Origin: an uncultured Bacilli bacterium
GTDB lineage: Bacteria; Bacillota_I; Bacilli_A; RF39; UBA660
DNA: 48,150 nucleotides
Assembly (NCBI GenBank): GCA_947623925.1
Contig: CANQID010000006.1
Location: 1 to 48,150 of the forward strand
Direction: 5' to 3'
Shown: piece by piece, positions 17,611-24,697 of the stretch
How positions within the stretch are numbered: the first letter of the stretch is position 1
Layout of the letters: each line of letters opens with the position of its first letter
Notes under the pieces: generated by a model
Told to the model about the DNA's origin: nothing
Database searches by the model: none
The model's input: the letters and a program-made list of their open reading frames with translations, nothing else
Made by a program: the position numbers and the translations under genes

Positions 17611-18945
17611 ATGAAAAAAGGATTTACATTAGTAGAATTATTAGCAGTAATAGTAATACTTGCAATAATAGCGTTAATAACAGTACCACTAATAATAAAT
17701 ATAGTGGAATCATCAAGAAAAGGTGCAGCAAGATCATCAGCATATGGATATATGGAAGGAGTAAATATATTTTATTCAAAAGAATTATTAAAAGGAAGCA
17801 ATTTTACATTAAATGGTACACTTAATGTAGATGAAAATGGATATTTAGAAGATAATAAAATAGAAGTAGAAGGAACAATGGCAAAAGGAGGACATTTAAC
17901 ATATAATAATGGAAAAGTAAGTGAAGGATGTCTAACAATAAATGAATATAAAGTAAGCATAGAAAATGATGAAGTAACAAATATAGAAAAAGGTAGTTGT
18001 GATGGAACAAGTACAGGACCAGTTGAACCAGATGTAGAAGAAAGTTCAACAGATTGGTTTACATTTGAAGATAATGATGATGGAACAGCAACAATAACAG
18101 GAGTATCTGATGTATGGAAGAATTTAGAAGATGAAAACAAATATGATATAGCAATACCATCAAAATCAACTAATGGAAATAGTGTTACAAAAATAGGTAA
18201 TAATGCATTTGCAAGTTGTACAGATGATATTTATGATTATGGAACATGCAATTTGAAAGGTGTTATCATTCCAAACAGCGTAATAGAAATAGGAGAAATG
18301 GCATTTGTTTTTAATAAACTCACAAGTATAAAAATCCCAAATAGTGTAACAACAATAGGAGAAGCTGCATTTATGAATAACAATCTCACAAGTGTAGTAA
18401 TTCCAGAAAGTGTTATAACAATATGCAATAGAGCATTTGCGGTAAATCAACTTACAAGTGTTAAAATTCCAAATAGTGTCACAATGATAGGATATGCTGC
18501 ATTTAATATAAATTTATTACCAGATGATCAAGCATTCATTTATAAAAGAAATGAAGATGGAACTGAGGATAGAACTATAATAGTAAGTTACGGTGGTAGT
18601 AAAAAGGATATAAAAATACCTAATAATATTATAACAATAGAAGGAGATGCATTTAGTGGAAATCAGCTCACAAGTGTTGTCATTCCAAACAGTGTCACAA
18701 CAATAGGGGAATATGCATTTGGAGAAAACAATCTAACGAGTATAATAATACCTGAAAATGTTATAACAATAGAATCAGGTGCTTTTCGTAAAGATGATTA
18801 TTCAAATTCAAATTTAACAAAAATAATAAATAAAACAGGGAAAGAATTTGATTGGGGTAGTATAACTGGTGGTACTACTGCTACTTTTAAGACAGGAACA
18901 ATAGAAAATTATAGTGGAAATATAGAAGTAACAGATACTGAATAA
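17611..18945 (+). CDS. Pseudopilin-like protein fused to BspA-type leucine-rich repeats
   Basis: A 444-residue protein with an N-terminal type IV prepilin signal: MKKG then FTLVELLAVIVILAI, with Glu at mature position 5, cleaved by prepilin peptidase. A pilin-like region of about 130 residues follows, then a Pro/Glu/Ser linker and, from about residue 195, five or six BspA-type (LRR_5) repeats with the pattern LTSVxIPNSVTxIGExAF. Such repeats occur in surface adhesins. The fusion suggests a pilus-associated or surface-displayed adhesive protein. No pilus assembly genes lie in the window, so the export route is inferred from the signal alone. Start: AGGAG before ATG 17611. Confidence 0.82.
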   Translation: MKKGFTLVELLAVIVILAIIALITVPLIINIVESSRKGAARSSAYGYMEGVNIFYSKELLKGSNFTLNGTLNVDENGYLEDNKIEVEGTMAKGGHLTYNNGKVSEGCLTINEYKVSIENDEVTNIEKGSCDGTSTGPVEPDVEESSTDWFTFEDNDDGTATITGVSDVWKNLEDENKYDIAIPSKSTNGNSVTKIGNNAFASCTDDIYDYGTCNLKGVIIPNSVIEIGEMAFVFNKLTSIKIPNSVTTIGEAAFMNNNLTSVVIPESVITICNRAFAVNQLTSVKIPNSVTMIGYAAFNINLLPDDQAFIYKRNEDGTEDRTIIVSYGGSKKDIKIPNNIITIEGDAFSGNQLTSVVIPNSVTTIGEYAFGENNLTSIIIPENVITIESGAFRKDDYSNSNLTKIINKTGKEFDWGSITGGTTATFKTGTIENYSGNIEVTDTE

Positions 18946-18951
18946 AAAGAT

Positions 18952-18990
18952 AAACTATTGACTTTAAAAATCAATAGTTTTAACTTTTAT
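18952..18990 (+). terminator. Terminator after the pseudopilin-LRR gene
   Basis: Ten-base arms AAACTATTGA and TCAATAGTTT with a 9-nt loop, followed by TAACTTTTAT. Confidence 0.75.
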
Positions 18991-19083
18991 AAAATCTATT
19001 AATATATTTCGAATATGCATTAATGAATATGTATTAAAAATGATATTATGTAAAAAATAATAGTTTTAGAAGGGAAGTATAAA

Positions 19084-19803
19084 ATGAAAATTAAAGTTAT
19101 AGGTAGCGGTAGTATGTGGACACAATATAATAGTGCTTCATATATGATAGACGATGATATTTTAGTAGATATGCCTAATGGGATGTGTAAAAACTTATTT
19201 AAATTAGAAATAAATCCTAGAAAAATAAACAATGTATTAATAACTCATTTTCACGGTGACCATTATTTTGATATTCCATTTTATTTTTTATTAAAATCAA
19301 AAAGTGATAATAAAAACATTAGTATTTATTGTAGTAAAGATGGAAAGAAAAAGAATCAAGAATTATTGAAATTAGCGTTTCCTAACTCTGTAAAAAGCAT
19401 AAATAAGTCTTTTAATTTAAAATACATATTTGATAATAAATTTAGAATTAATGAATATGAAGTAGAAAAAATTTTAGTAAATCATGGGAACATGAAACCT
19501 GCTTACGCATATATATTTAATAACAAAAATAAAAAAATCGGTTTTACAGGAGATACCTCATTATGTAAAAATGTAGAATATATGGCAAATATTTGTGATT
19601 ATTTATTTTGTGATTGCATGTTCATAAAAGGAACTTCTAAACATATGGGAATAGATAACATTAAATATTTAAGTGAAAAATATGTAAATTGTAGATTTGT
19701 TGTTAGCCATTTAGATGATAGTACGAGAGTAGAACTAAATAAATTAAAATTAAATAATATAATAGTTCCAAATGATTCAGATATAATTAAAATAGATAAC
19801 TAA
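19084..19803 (+). CDS. MBL-fold metal-dependent hydrolase (RNase Z-like family)
   Basis: A 239-residue metallo-beta-lactamase-fold protein. The metal motif HFHGDH is at residues 55-60, the mid-sequence metal His in NHGNM, the bridging Asp in GFTGDTSLC, KHMG supplies a further His, and SHLDD near the C-terminus the last. The layout resembles the RNase Z/arylsulfatase-like branch, but the long exosite arm of tRNase Z is not seen, so the substrate is uncertain. Start behind GAAGGGAAG. It has no close operon partner. Confidence 0.82.
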   Translation: MKIKVIGSGSMWTQYNSASYMIDDDILVDMPNGMCKNLFKLEINPRKINNVLITHFHGDHYFDIPFYFLLKSKSDNKNISIYCSKDGKKKNQELLKLAFPNSVKSINKSFNLKYIFDNKFRINEYEVEKILVNHGNMKPAYAYIFNNKNKKIGFTGDTSLCKNVEYMANICDYLFCDCMFIKGTSKHMGIDNIKYLSEKYVNCRFVVSHLDDSTRVELNKLKLNNIIVPNDSDIIKIDN

Positions 19804-19805
19804 AA

Positions 19806-19834
19806 TTGACAATACTTATAAAATAATGTATTAT
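19806..19834 (+). promoter_or_regulatory. Promoter for the kinase-like gene
   Basis: TTGACA (19806-19811), 17 bp, TATTAT (19829-19834), with an extended -10 TG. It begins 3 nt after the stop of the MBL gene. Confidence 0.8.
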
Positions 19835-19857
19835 ATGCTCTATAAAGAAGGGGTATT

Positions 19858-20625
19858 ATGTTAAAAAATATAGATATAAAAGAAATAGATTTTTATAAAT
19901 TATACGAAATTAATTGTCTATCCAATAGTGAAGGAAATATTTATCATGATAAAAAGTATTTCTATAAAATATATAAAAATATGCCTTCATATATTATTAA
20001 AAGAAAAGAATTAAAAATAAACATGTTAGATGGTTATGATATCGAAAATGTAATTTTACCAAAAGGAAAATTAAAACTAAATGGTAAATTTAAAGGAATA
20101 TATAGTGATTATATAAAAACTTCACATTCTTTATATGATTTTAAACAGATAAATAATAAATTATCTGATTATTTAAAAATAATAAATGAATGTACAACAA
20201 CTTTAAAAAATATACATGAAAATGAAATAGTAGTTTCAGATTTAAGTTTTGATAATATAATATTTGATAAAAATTATAAACATTATTTTATAGACTTTGA
20301 AAGTTGTAGTTTAAATAATGTAGTTGGAGATAAAATTCCACTTTTAACTCAAGATTATGTAAAATATAGACAATGTGATTATGAAGTTGATTATAACTTT
20401 GATAGATTATCAATGTTATTAAGTTTTATATTTTCAATATTTTATAAAGAAATATTTGAAATAGATGAGTACGAATATGATAAACTAAGCGAAAAAATAA
20501 AAACATTAAAAAATATGAAAAAAATATTTATTGAACTTAAAAAAAGATATAAAGACTTACCATATATACCTTATATGGATGAATTAATAGAAAAAGACGA
20601 ACAATACACTTTTACTAGATATTAA
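19858..20625 (+). CDS. Atypical protein-kinase-like fold protein
   Basis: A 255-residue protein with traces of the protein kinase / aminoglycoside phosphotransferase fold. FYKIYK (Lys37) fits the ATP-anchoring lysine. IHENEIVVSDLSFDNIIF places Asp128 and the following Asn at the catalytic-loop positions (HxDxxxxN, with the His replaced). YFIDFES puts Asp146 at the DFG aspartate. There is no glycine-rich loop I can trust and no membrane segment. It could be a small-molecule kinase, a protein kinase or a pseudokinase. Start ATG follows AAGGGG. A terminator overlaps its stop codon, so it is a single-gene unit. Confidence 0.55.
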   Translation: MLKNIDIKEIDFYKLYEINCLSNSEGNIYHDKKYFYKIYKNMPSYIIKRKELKINMLDGYDIENVILPKGKLKLNGKFKGIYSDYIKTSHSLYDFKQINNKLSDYLKIINECTTTLKNIHENEIVVSDLSFDNIIFDKNYKHYFIDFESCSLNNVVGDKIPLLTQDYVKYRQCDYEVDYNFDRLSMLLSFIFSIFYKEIFEIDEYEYDKLSEKIKTLKNMKKIFIELKKRYKDLPYIPYMDELIEKDEQYTFTRY

Positions 20626-20640
20626 TCTAGTTTTTCTTTT
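20614..20640 (+). terminator. Terminator overlapping the kinase-like stop codon
   Basis: ACTAGAT/ATCTAGT stem with loop ATTA, then TTTTCTTTT. The TAA stop is in the loop and 3' arm. Confidence 0.75.
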
Positions 20641-20678
20641 GTAAATATGATAATATATGTAAAGTTAGGAGTGGTAAC

Positions 20679-22271
20679 ATGCTTAAAATAGAAAATTTAT
20701 CAATAAGATTTGGAACAAAAACATTATTTGAAAATGTTAATTTAGAATTTAAAGAAGATTGTTGTTATGGAATAATAGGGGCAAACGGAGCAGGTAAATC
20801 AACACTTTTAAAAATAATAAGCGGTGAAATTGAATCAACAAAAGGTAATATAATAATAGGTAAAAATGAAAGAATATCAGTATTAAAACAAAACCATAAT
20901 GAATTTAATGAGTATACGGTATTAGAAACAGTCATAATGGGTAATAAAGAACTATATGAAATAATGAAAGAAAAAGAAGCATTATACATGAAAGAAGACT
21001 TTAATGACGAAGATGGAATAAAAGTAGCAGAACTAGAAGCAAGATTTGATGAAATGAACGGTTGGCAAGCAGAAAGCGATGTAGGAATATTATTATCAGG
21101 ACTTGGTATTAGTAATGATTTTTTAGATAAAAAAATGATAGAACTTAAAGATAAAGAAAAAGTTAAAGTTTTACTTGCAAGAGCATTATTTGGAAATCCA
21201 GACATACTTTTATTAGATGAGCCAACAAATGGGCTTGATTTAAAAAGTAAAATGTGGTTAGAAGAATTTTTAATAAACTTTAAAAACACAGTATTAGTAG
21301 TATCACATGATAGATATTTTTTAAATAAAGTATGTACACATATGGTAGATATAGATTATGGGAAAATAACTTTATTTGTAGGTAACTATGATTTTTGGTT
21401 AAAATCTAGTGAACTTATACAAAAACAAATGAAAGATTCAAATAAGAAAAAAGAAGAAAAAATAAAAGAATTACAAGATTTTATTGCTAGATTCAGCGCC
21501 AATGCATCAAAATCAAAACAAGCAACATCAAGAAAAAAATCATTAGAAAAAATAGTACTTGAAGATATAAAACCATCTAATAGGAAATATCCTTATATTA
21601 ATTTTGAATTTGATAAAATGATAGGAAAAGAAGGAATCAAATTAGAAAATATAAATTACTCATTAAATGGTAAAGAAATATTAAAAAATATAAATATAAC
21701 AATAAGACCTAATGATAAAATCGCACTTATAGGAGAAAATGAAATAGCAAAAACATCCTTTCTTAATATAATAAGTGGTAAAATAAAACAAGATAGTGGA
21801 GAGATAAAATATTCTAGCAACACTAAAATATCTTATTTTATGAAAAACCATGATGAATATTTTAATGAAAAAATAACATTAGTAGATTTCTTAAGAAAAT
21901 ATTCTGAAAATAAAGAAGAAAGTTATATAAGAGGATTTTTAGGAAGAATGTTATTTTCTGGAGAAGATGGATTAAAACAAATAACAGTTTTATCAGGAGG
22001 AGAAAAAGTTAGATTAATGCTTAGTAAGATGATGCTTGAAAAAGGTAATATTTTACTTTTAGATGAACCAACTAATCATTTGGATATGGAATCAATTACT
22101 TCACTAAATAATGGACTTGAAAAATATATGGGACCTATTTTATTTTCTACATTTGATGAACAATTAATAGAAACTATTTCAAATAGAATTATAGAAATTA
22201 AAAAAGATGGAACTATAAGGGATAAACAAATGACATACCAAGAATATATTGAAAAATTTAAAGAAAGTTAA
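20679..22271 (+). CDS. ABC-F family ATPase with degenerate half-sites
   Basis: A 530-residue soluble protein with two ABC domains and no membrane segments, as in ABC-F translation factors and ribosome-protection proteins. Domain 1 has an intact Walker A (GANGAGKST, about 33-41) and Walker B (ILLLDEPTNGLD), but its signature reads LKDKEKVKV instead of LSGGEK. Domain 2 has the signature LSGGEKVRL and LLLDEPTNHLD, but its Walker A reads GENEIAKTS with the Gly before Lys replaced. A basic linker (about 245-300) joins them. The degeneracy is complementary: the intact Walker A and the intact signature belong to the same composite site. Closest in feel to YkpA/YbiT-type members; this is uncertain. 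Confidence 0.85.
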   Translation: MLKIENLSIRFGTKTLFENVNLEFKEDCCYGIIGANGAGKSTLLKIISGEIESTKGNIIIGKNERISVLKQNHNEFNEYTVLETVIMGNKELYEIMKEKEALYMKEDFNDEDGIKVAELEARFDEMNGWQAESDVGILLSGLGISNDFLDKKMIELKDKEKVKVLLARALFGNPDILLLDEPTNGLDLKSKMWLEEFLINFKNTVLVVSHDRYFLNKVCTHMVDIDYGKITLFVGNYDFWLKSSELIQKQMKDSNKKKEEKIKELQDFIARFSANASKSKQATSRKKSLEKIVLEDIKPSNRKYPYINFEFDKMIGKEGIKLENINYSLNGKEILKNINITIRPNDKIALIGENEIAKTSFLNIISGKIKQDSGEIKYSSNTKISYFMKNHDEYFNEKITLVDFLRKYSENKEESYIRGFLGRMLFSGEDGLKQITVLSGGEKVRLMLSKMMLEKGNILLLDEPTNHLDMESITSLNNGLEKYMGPILFSTFDEQLIETISNRIIEIKKDGTIRDKQMTYQEYIEKFKES

Positions 22272-22288
22272 TATTTTAACTTTTTTTT
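22264..22288 (+). terminator. Terminator after the ABC-F gene
   Basis: AAAGTTAA/TTAACTTT stem overlapping the stop codon, followed by more T. Confidence 0.7.
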
Positions 22289-22345
22289 GTAATATATTTT
22301 TTATTTAAAAATATTATTTAATAGAAAAAGTATTGGAGGAATAAT

Positions 22346-22858
22346 ATGATTAATAAAAGAAGTATTTGGTTTTTAACGCTTTTTTGTTTAATTTTAGTTT
22401 TAAGTGTATATTATGTCACTATGCCTAGTGAGTTATTATTAACAACAAATAGTAATTATACAAGCAGTGAGACAGAGGAAAGTAATGAACAACCTGTTGT
22501 ACAAGTAGAAGAAAATACAATCCTTACAAGCCTTAGAGTAGAAGCAGATGAACAAATGATGAATGAAATTGAACAATTGCAAGCGATCTTAACTAATAGT
22601 GAATCAACAGTAGAACAAAAAAATGATGCATATGAAAAAATAAAATCACTTAATTTAAATAAAGGTGAAGAACAACAAATAGAAAAGCAAATTTTAGATA
22701 CATATAAATTAAAATCTTTTGTTAAAGTAAATGGAAATCAAGTTAGAGTAGTTGTATTAAGTAAAGAGCATGATTCCTCTTTAGCAAATAATATTATGAG
22801 AACAGTACAAAGTAATTATGATAGTGAAATGTATGTCTCAGTTAAGTTTCAACAGTAA
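22346..22858 (+). CDS. spoIIIAH: Stage III sporulation protein AH (SpoIIIAH-like)
   Basis: A 170-residue single-pass protein whose start, KRSIWFLTLFCLILVLSVYY, closely matches SpoIIIAH. An acidic linker, a helical region (about 65-125) and a C-terminal ring-building-motif-like segment follow (KSFVKVNGNQVRVVVLSKEH). SpoIIIAH sits in the mother-cell membrane and binds forespore SpoIIQ across the intermembrane space. It usually ends the spoIIIAA-AH operon; here it is next to gerE and gerM with no other spoIIIA gene in view. Start behind TTGGAGGAATA. Confidence 0.85.
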   Translation: MINKRSIWFLTLFCLILVLSVYYVTMPSELLLTTNSNYTSSETEESNEQPVVQVEENTILTSLRVEADEQMMNEIEQLQAILTNSESTVEQKNDAYEKIKSLNLNKGEEQQIEKQILDTYKLKSFVKVNGNQVRVVVLSKEHDSSLANNIMRTVQSNYDSEMYVSVKFQQ

Positions 22859-22945
22859 TAGTTAGTAGTCCCTCACATAAGTTTCGTGGTTACATAAAAT
22901 AATATGAGTAAGTATAAACCACCCAACTAGGAAGTGAGGGAAATA
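22859..22945 (+). promoter_or_regulatory. Structured RNA sequestering the gerE ribosome-binding site
   Basis: The gap between the spoIIIAH stop and the gerE start forms a clear nested structure. CCCTCAC (22870-22876) pairs with GTGAGGG (22934-22940), which is the gerE Shine-Dalgarno region. Inside, GTGGTT (22886-22891) pairs with AACCAC (22917-22922), capped by TTAC-ATA/TAT-GA-GTAA. A further 5-bp pairing, TAGTT (22859-22863) with AACTA (22925-22929), would cross the first stem as a pseudoknot or an alternative. The spoIIIAH stop is 11 nt before the first arm, so a terminating ribosome could open the stem. Confidence 0.65.
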
Positions 22946-23152
22946 ATGACCAAGAGTATTCTAACAAAAAGAGAGAAAGAAGTTTTCGAACTACTTGTTT
23001 CAAATAAAACAACTAGTGATATTGCAAATGAATTAAAAATAAGTGAAAAAACAGTTAGAAATCATATATCAAATGTTATGCAAAAACTTGGAGTTAAAGG
23101 AAGAGCTGGAGCAATAGTAGAACTTTTAAAAATTGGCGAAATTTCGTTATAA
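22946..23152 (+). CDS. gerE: Spore transcription factor GerE
   Basis: A 68-residue LuxR/GerE-type DNA-binding protein consisting only of the helix-turn-helix domain, as in Bacillus GerE (about 74 residues). Motifs: LTKREKEVFELL, TTSDIANELKISEKTVRNHISNV split over the HTH, and MQKLGVKGRAGAIVELLKIGEI. GerE acts late in the mother cell, modulating sigma-K-dependent coat genes. ATG 22946 is used; the in-frame GTG at 22934 is part of the Shine-Dalgarno stem. gerE lying near gerM is also the arrangement in Bacillus subtilis. Confidence 0.88.
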   Translation: MTKSILTKREKEVFELLVSNKTTSDIANELKISEKTVRNHISNVMQKLGVKGRAGAIVELLKIGEISL

Positions 23153-23178
23153 AAAGCGTATTATTATATGCTTTTTTT
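23152..23178 (+). terminator. Terminator between gerE and gerM
   Basis: AAAAGCGTAT/ATATGCTTTT stem (one G-U pair) with loop TATT, then T run. It starts at the last base of the gerE stop. gerM begins 25 nt later, so expression of gerM may depend on partial read-through. Confidence 0.75.
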
Positions 23179-23202
23179 CATATGTTTTATTAGAGGTGAA
23201 CT

Positions 23203-24162
23203 ATGTTAAAAAAAATATCTATTAGAAAATTTATAATATCTTTTTCATCTTTATTTGCTTTGTTTCTAATTTATTTAATTCCAAATGATAAAAAAGAATT
23301 AGATAGTATTCCACAAGAACTTGAATATGTAAATACAAACATAGAAACTTCTAGTGTATATTTAATGGATAAATATAATATGCTAGGAAGGGCAGAAGTT
23401 GCAATAAGTTCTAAAGATATAGTTGATATTGCAAAAGAAACATTAGAAGTTCTTATAAGCGGAGGTACTAATGAAGATAAAATACCAAATGGGTTTAAGT
23501 CTTTATTACCTAGTGATACTAAAATACTTAGTTTAAGTTATAGTGATGGCTTAATAAAAGTAGATTTTTCTAAAGAATTATTAAATACAACTAAAGAAAT
23601 GGAAGAAAAAATAGTTGAAGCAATAGTTTATACTTTAACTAGTATTGATGGTGTAGATAAAATAATAATATATGTGGAAGGGGATATTTTAACTAAGTTG
23701 CCACAAACAAACATTAACTTGCCTAGTACATTAGATAGAAGTTTTGGCATAAATAAGGAATATGATATAAGTTCAATAAAAAATATAAATCAAGTAACAG
23801 TTTATTATATAAATAAAAATAATGACAATTATTACTATGTACCTGTAACAAAATATTTAAATGATGATAGAGATAAAATAAAAATAGTCATTGATGAACT
23901 AAGTGGTAATTCTATTTATAATACTAATTTAATGAGTTTTTTAAATAGCAATGCTGAACTAATATCAGCAGAAGAAATAGATGACATGATGCATCTTAAT
24001 TTTAATGAATATATTTTTAGTGATGTAGAGGAGAAAAATATTTTAGAAGAAGTAATTTATACAATAAGTTTATCAGTATGTGATAATTATGATGTAGATG
24101 GTGTAGTTATAAATGTTGCTGATGAAGAAATTTATAAAACTGTTTTAAAAAGTATTGAATAA
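23203..24162 (+). CDS. gerM: Spore germination protein GerM
   Basis: A 319-residue protein with an N-terminal membrane segment (about 9-27) and two GerMN domains: about 70-155 (LSLSYSDGLIKVDFSKELL, EAIVYTLTSIDGVDKIIIYV) and about 195-315. The second repeats the pattern less well (MHLNFNEYIFSD, EEVIYTISLSVCDNYDVDGV). In Bacillus GerM is a lipoprotein that helps localise the SpoIIQ-SpoIIIAH complex. No lipobox Cys is present here, so the anchor is probably the membrane helix. Its neighbourhood with spoIIIAH fits that partnership directly. Confidence 0.85.
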   Translation: MLKKISIRKFIISFSSLFALFLIYLIPNDKKELDSIPQELEYVNTNIETSSVYLMDKYNMLGRAEVAISSKDIVDIAKETLEVLISGGTNEDKIPNGFKSLLPSDTKILSLSYSDGLIKVDFSKELLNTTKEMEEKIVEAIVYTLTSIDGVDKIIIYVEGDILTKLPQTNINLPSTLDRSFGINKEYDISSIKNINQVTVYYINKNNDNYYYVPVTKYLNDDRDKIKIVIDELSGNSIYNTNLMSFLNSNAELISAEEIDDMMHLNFNEYIFSDVEEKNILEEVIYTISLSVCDNYDVDGVVINVADEEIYKTVLKSIE

Positions 24163-24183
24163 ATGCAAAAATTATAGTATAAT
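24155..24183 (+). promoter_or_regulatory. tRNA-Arg promoter overlapping the gerM stop
   Basis: TTGAAT (24155-24160), 17 bp, TATAAT (24178-24183). The predicted start, near 24190, falls at the beginning of the palindrome at 24188. Confidence 0.8.
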
Positions 24184-24187
24184 CAAT

Positions 24188-24209
24188 TTGTTCTAAAATT
24201 TTAGAACAA
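24188..24209. repeat. Perfect 22-bp palindrome abutting tRNA-Arg
   Basis: Two 11-base arms (TTGTTCTAAAA and its exact complement) meet without a loop, one base before the tRNA. It covers the predicted transcription start, so it may be a dyad operator or may form a 5' hairpin on the tRNA precursor. Confidence 0.85.
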
Positions 24210-24210
24210 T

Positions 24211-24287
<77 letters not shown>

Positions 24288-24297
24288 GATTGATACT

Positions 24298-24325
24298 AAC
24301 TCTTTATTTTAAAGGGTTTTTATTT
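24298..24325 (+). terminator. tRNA-Arg terminator
   Basis: AACTCTTT/AAAGGGTT stem (one G-T pair) with loop ATTTT, then a T-rich run. The tRNA is therefore a single-gene transcript. Confidence 0.8.
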
Positions 24326-24408
24326 TTTTAGGTACTGTTTAGATCTTAATTTTGGTCTTATCTAATCGATTAGAAATTTGATAGTTTTTAGTGAAATAAT
24401 AAAACAAC

Positions 24409-24437
24409 TTGCAAAAAGGTCGTTTTTATGTTATCAT
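24409..24437 (+). promoter_or_regulatory. Antitoxin RNA promoter, locus 1
   Basis: TTGCAA (24409-24414), 17 bp, TATCAT (24432-24437). The spacer and both boxes are nearly identical to those of locus 2, where 13 bases after TTGCAA differ at one position only. Confidence 0.8.
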
Positions 24438-24443
24438 GAATAT

Positions 24444-24555
24444 GTCAAGGGAACTTGAATAAAATAAAAAAGGAACATTCAATATCGCATGTTGAGTGTT
24501 GCCATATAATGTGCATCACCTAAATCATTGCTGAGTTAGGTGGTTTTCTTTTTAT
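24444..24555 (+). ncRNA. Antitoxin antisense RNA, locus 1
   Basis: A predicted RNA of about 110 nt. It has an internal hairpin (GGAACATTCAA at 24472 with TTGAGTGTTGCC at 24492) and ends in a terminator CACCTAA/TTAGGTG (24517-24542) plus a T-rich tail. It is fully complementary to the 3' untranslated part of the toxin mRNA and just reaches the toxin stop codon. It contains no plausible ORF. Confidence 0.7.
24466..24503 (-). terminator. Toxin mRNA terminator, locus 1
   Basis: Read on the minus strand, GGCAACACTCAA and TTGAATGTTCC form the stem and TTTTTTATTTTATT follows. The same DNA encodes the antitoxin's 5' hairpin on the other strand. Confidence 0.75.
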
Positions 24556-24635
24556 ATTAAAACTATAAATAGTAATAATACTAATAGGAAGATAAGAATT
24601 ACTAAAGATAGAATTAAAAAATCCTTCTTGTTCAT
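24552..24635 (-). CDS. Small hydrophobic toxin-like peptide, locus 1
   Basis: A 27-residue peptide: a charged start MNKKD followed by 22 residues that are almost all Leu, Ile, Val and Phe, a single membrane span without a signal cleavage site. Its ATG follows a very strong site, AAGGGAGGCG, 5 nt away. That site lies in a hairpin of the leader (GCC/GGC with CTTC/GAAG inside), so it is probably masked. Composition and size are those of membrane-acting type I toxins. No homologue is recognised by eye. A longer reading frame over the same DNA (24520-24711) is in another frame and lacks support. Confidence 0.7.
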   Translation of the reverse strand: MNKKDFLILSLVILIFLLVLLLFIVLI

Positions 24636-24697
24636 TATATCGCCTCCCTTCTTTATGAAGTTTGGCAGTCACCCAACTATTAAATGTTCCTAATAGA

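Noticed and set aside
18237-18830. Regular ~70-bp repeats resembling a CRISPR array.
   Set aside because: They are in-frame codons for LRR_5 repeats, vary at third positions and have no unique spacers. No cas genes are present.
22870-22940. The gerE leader as a known riboswitch (purine, preQ1, THF, c-di-GMP and others considered).
   Set aside because: None of the conserved core sequences of those classes is present. It is reported only as an unassigned structured RNA.
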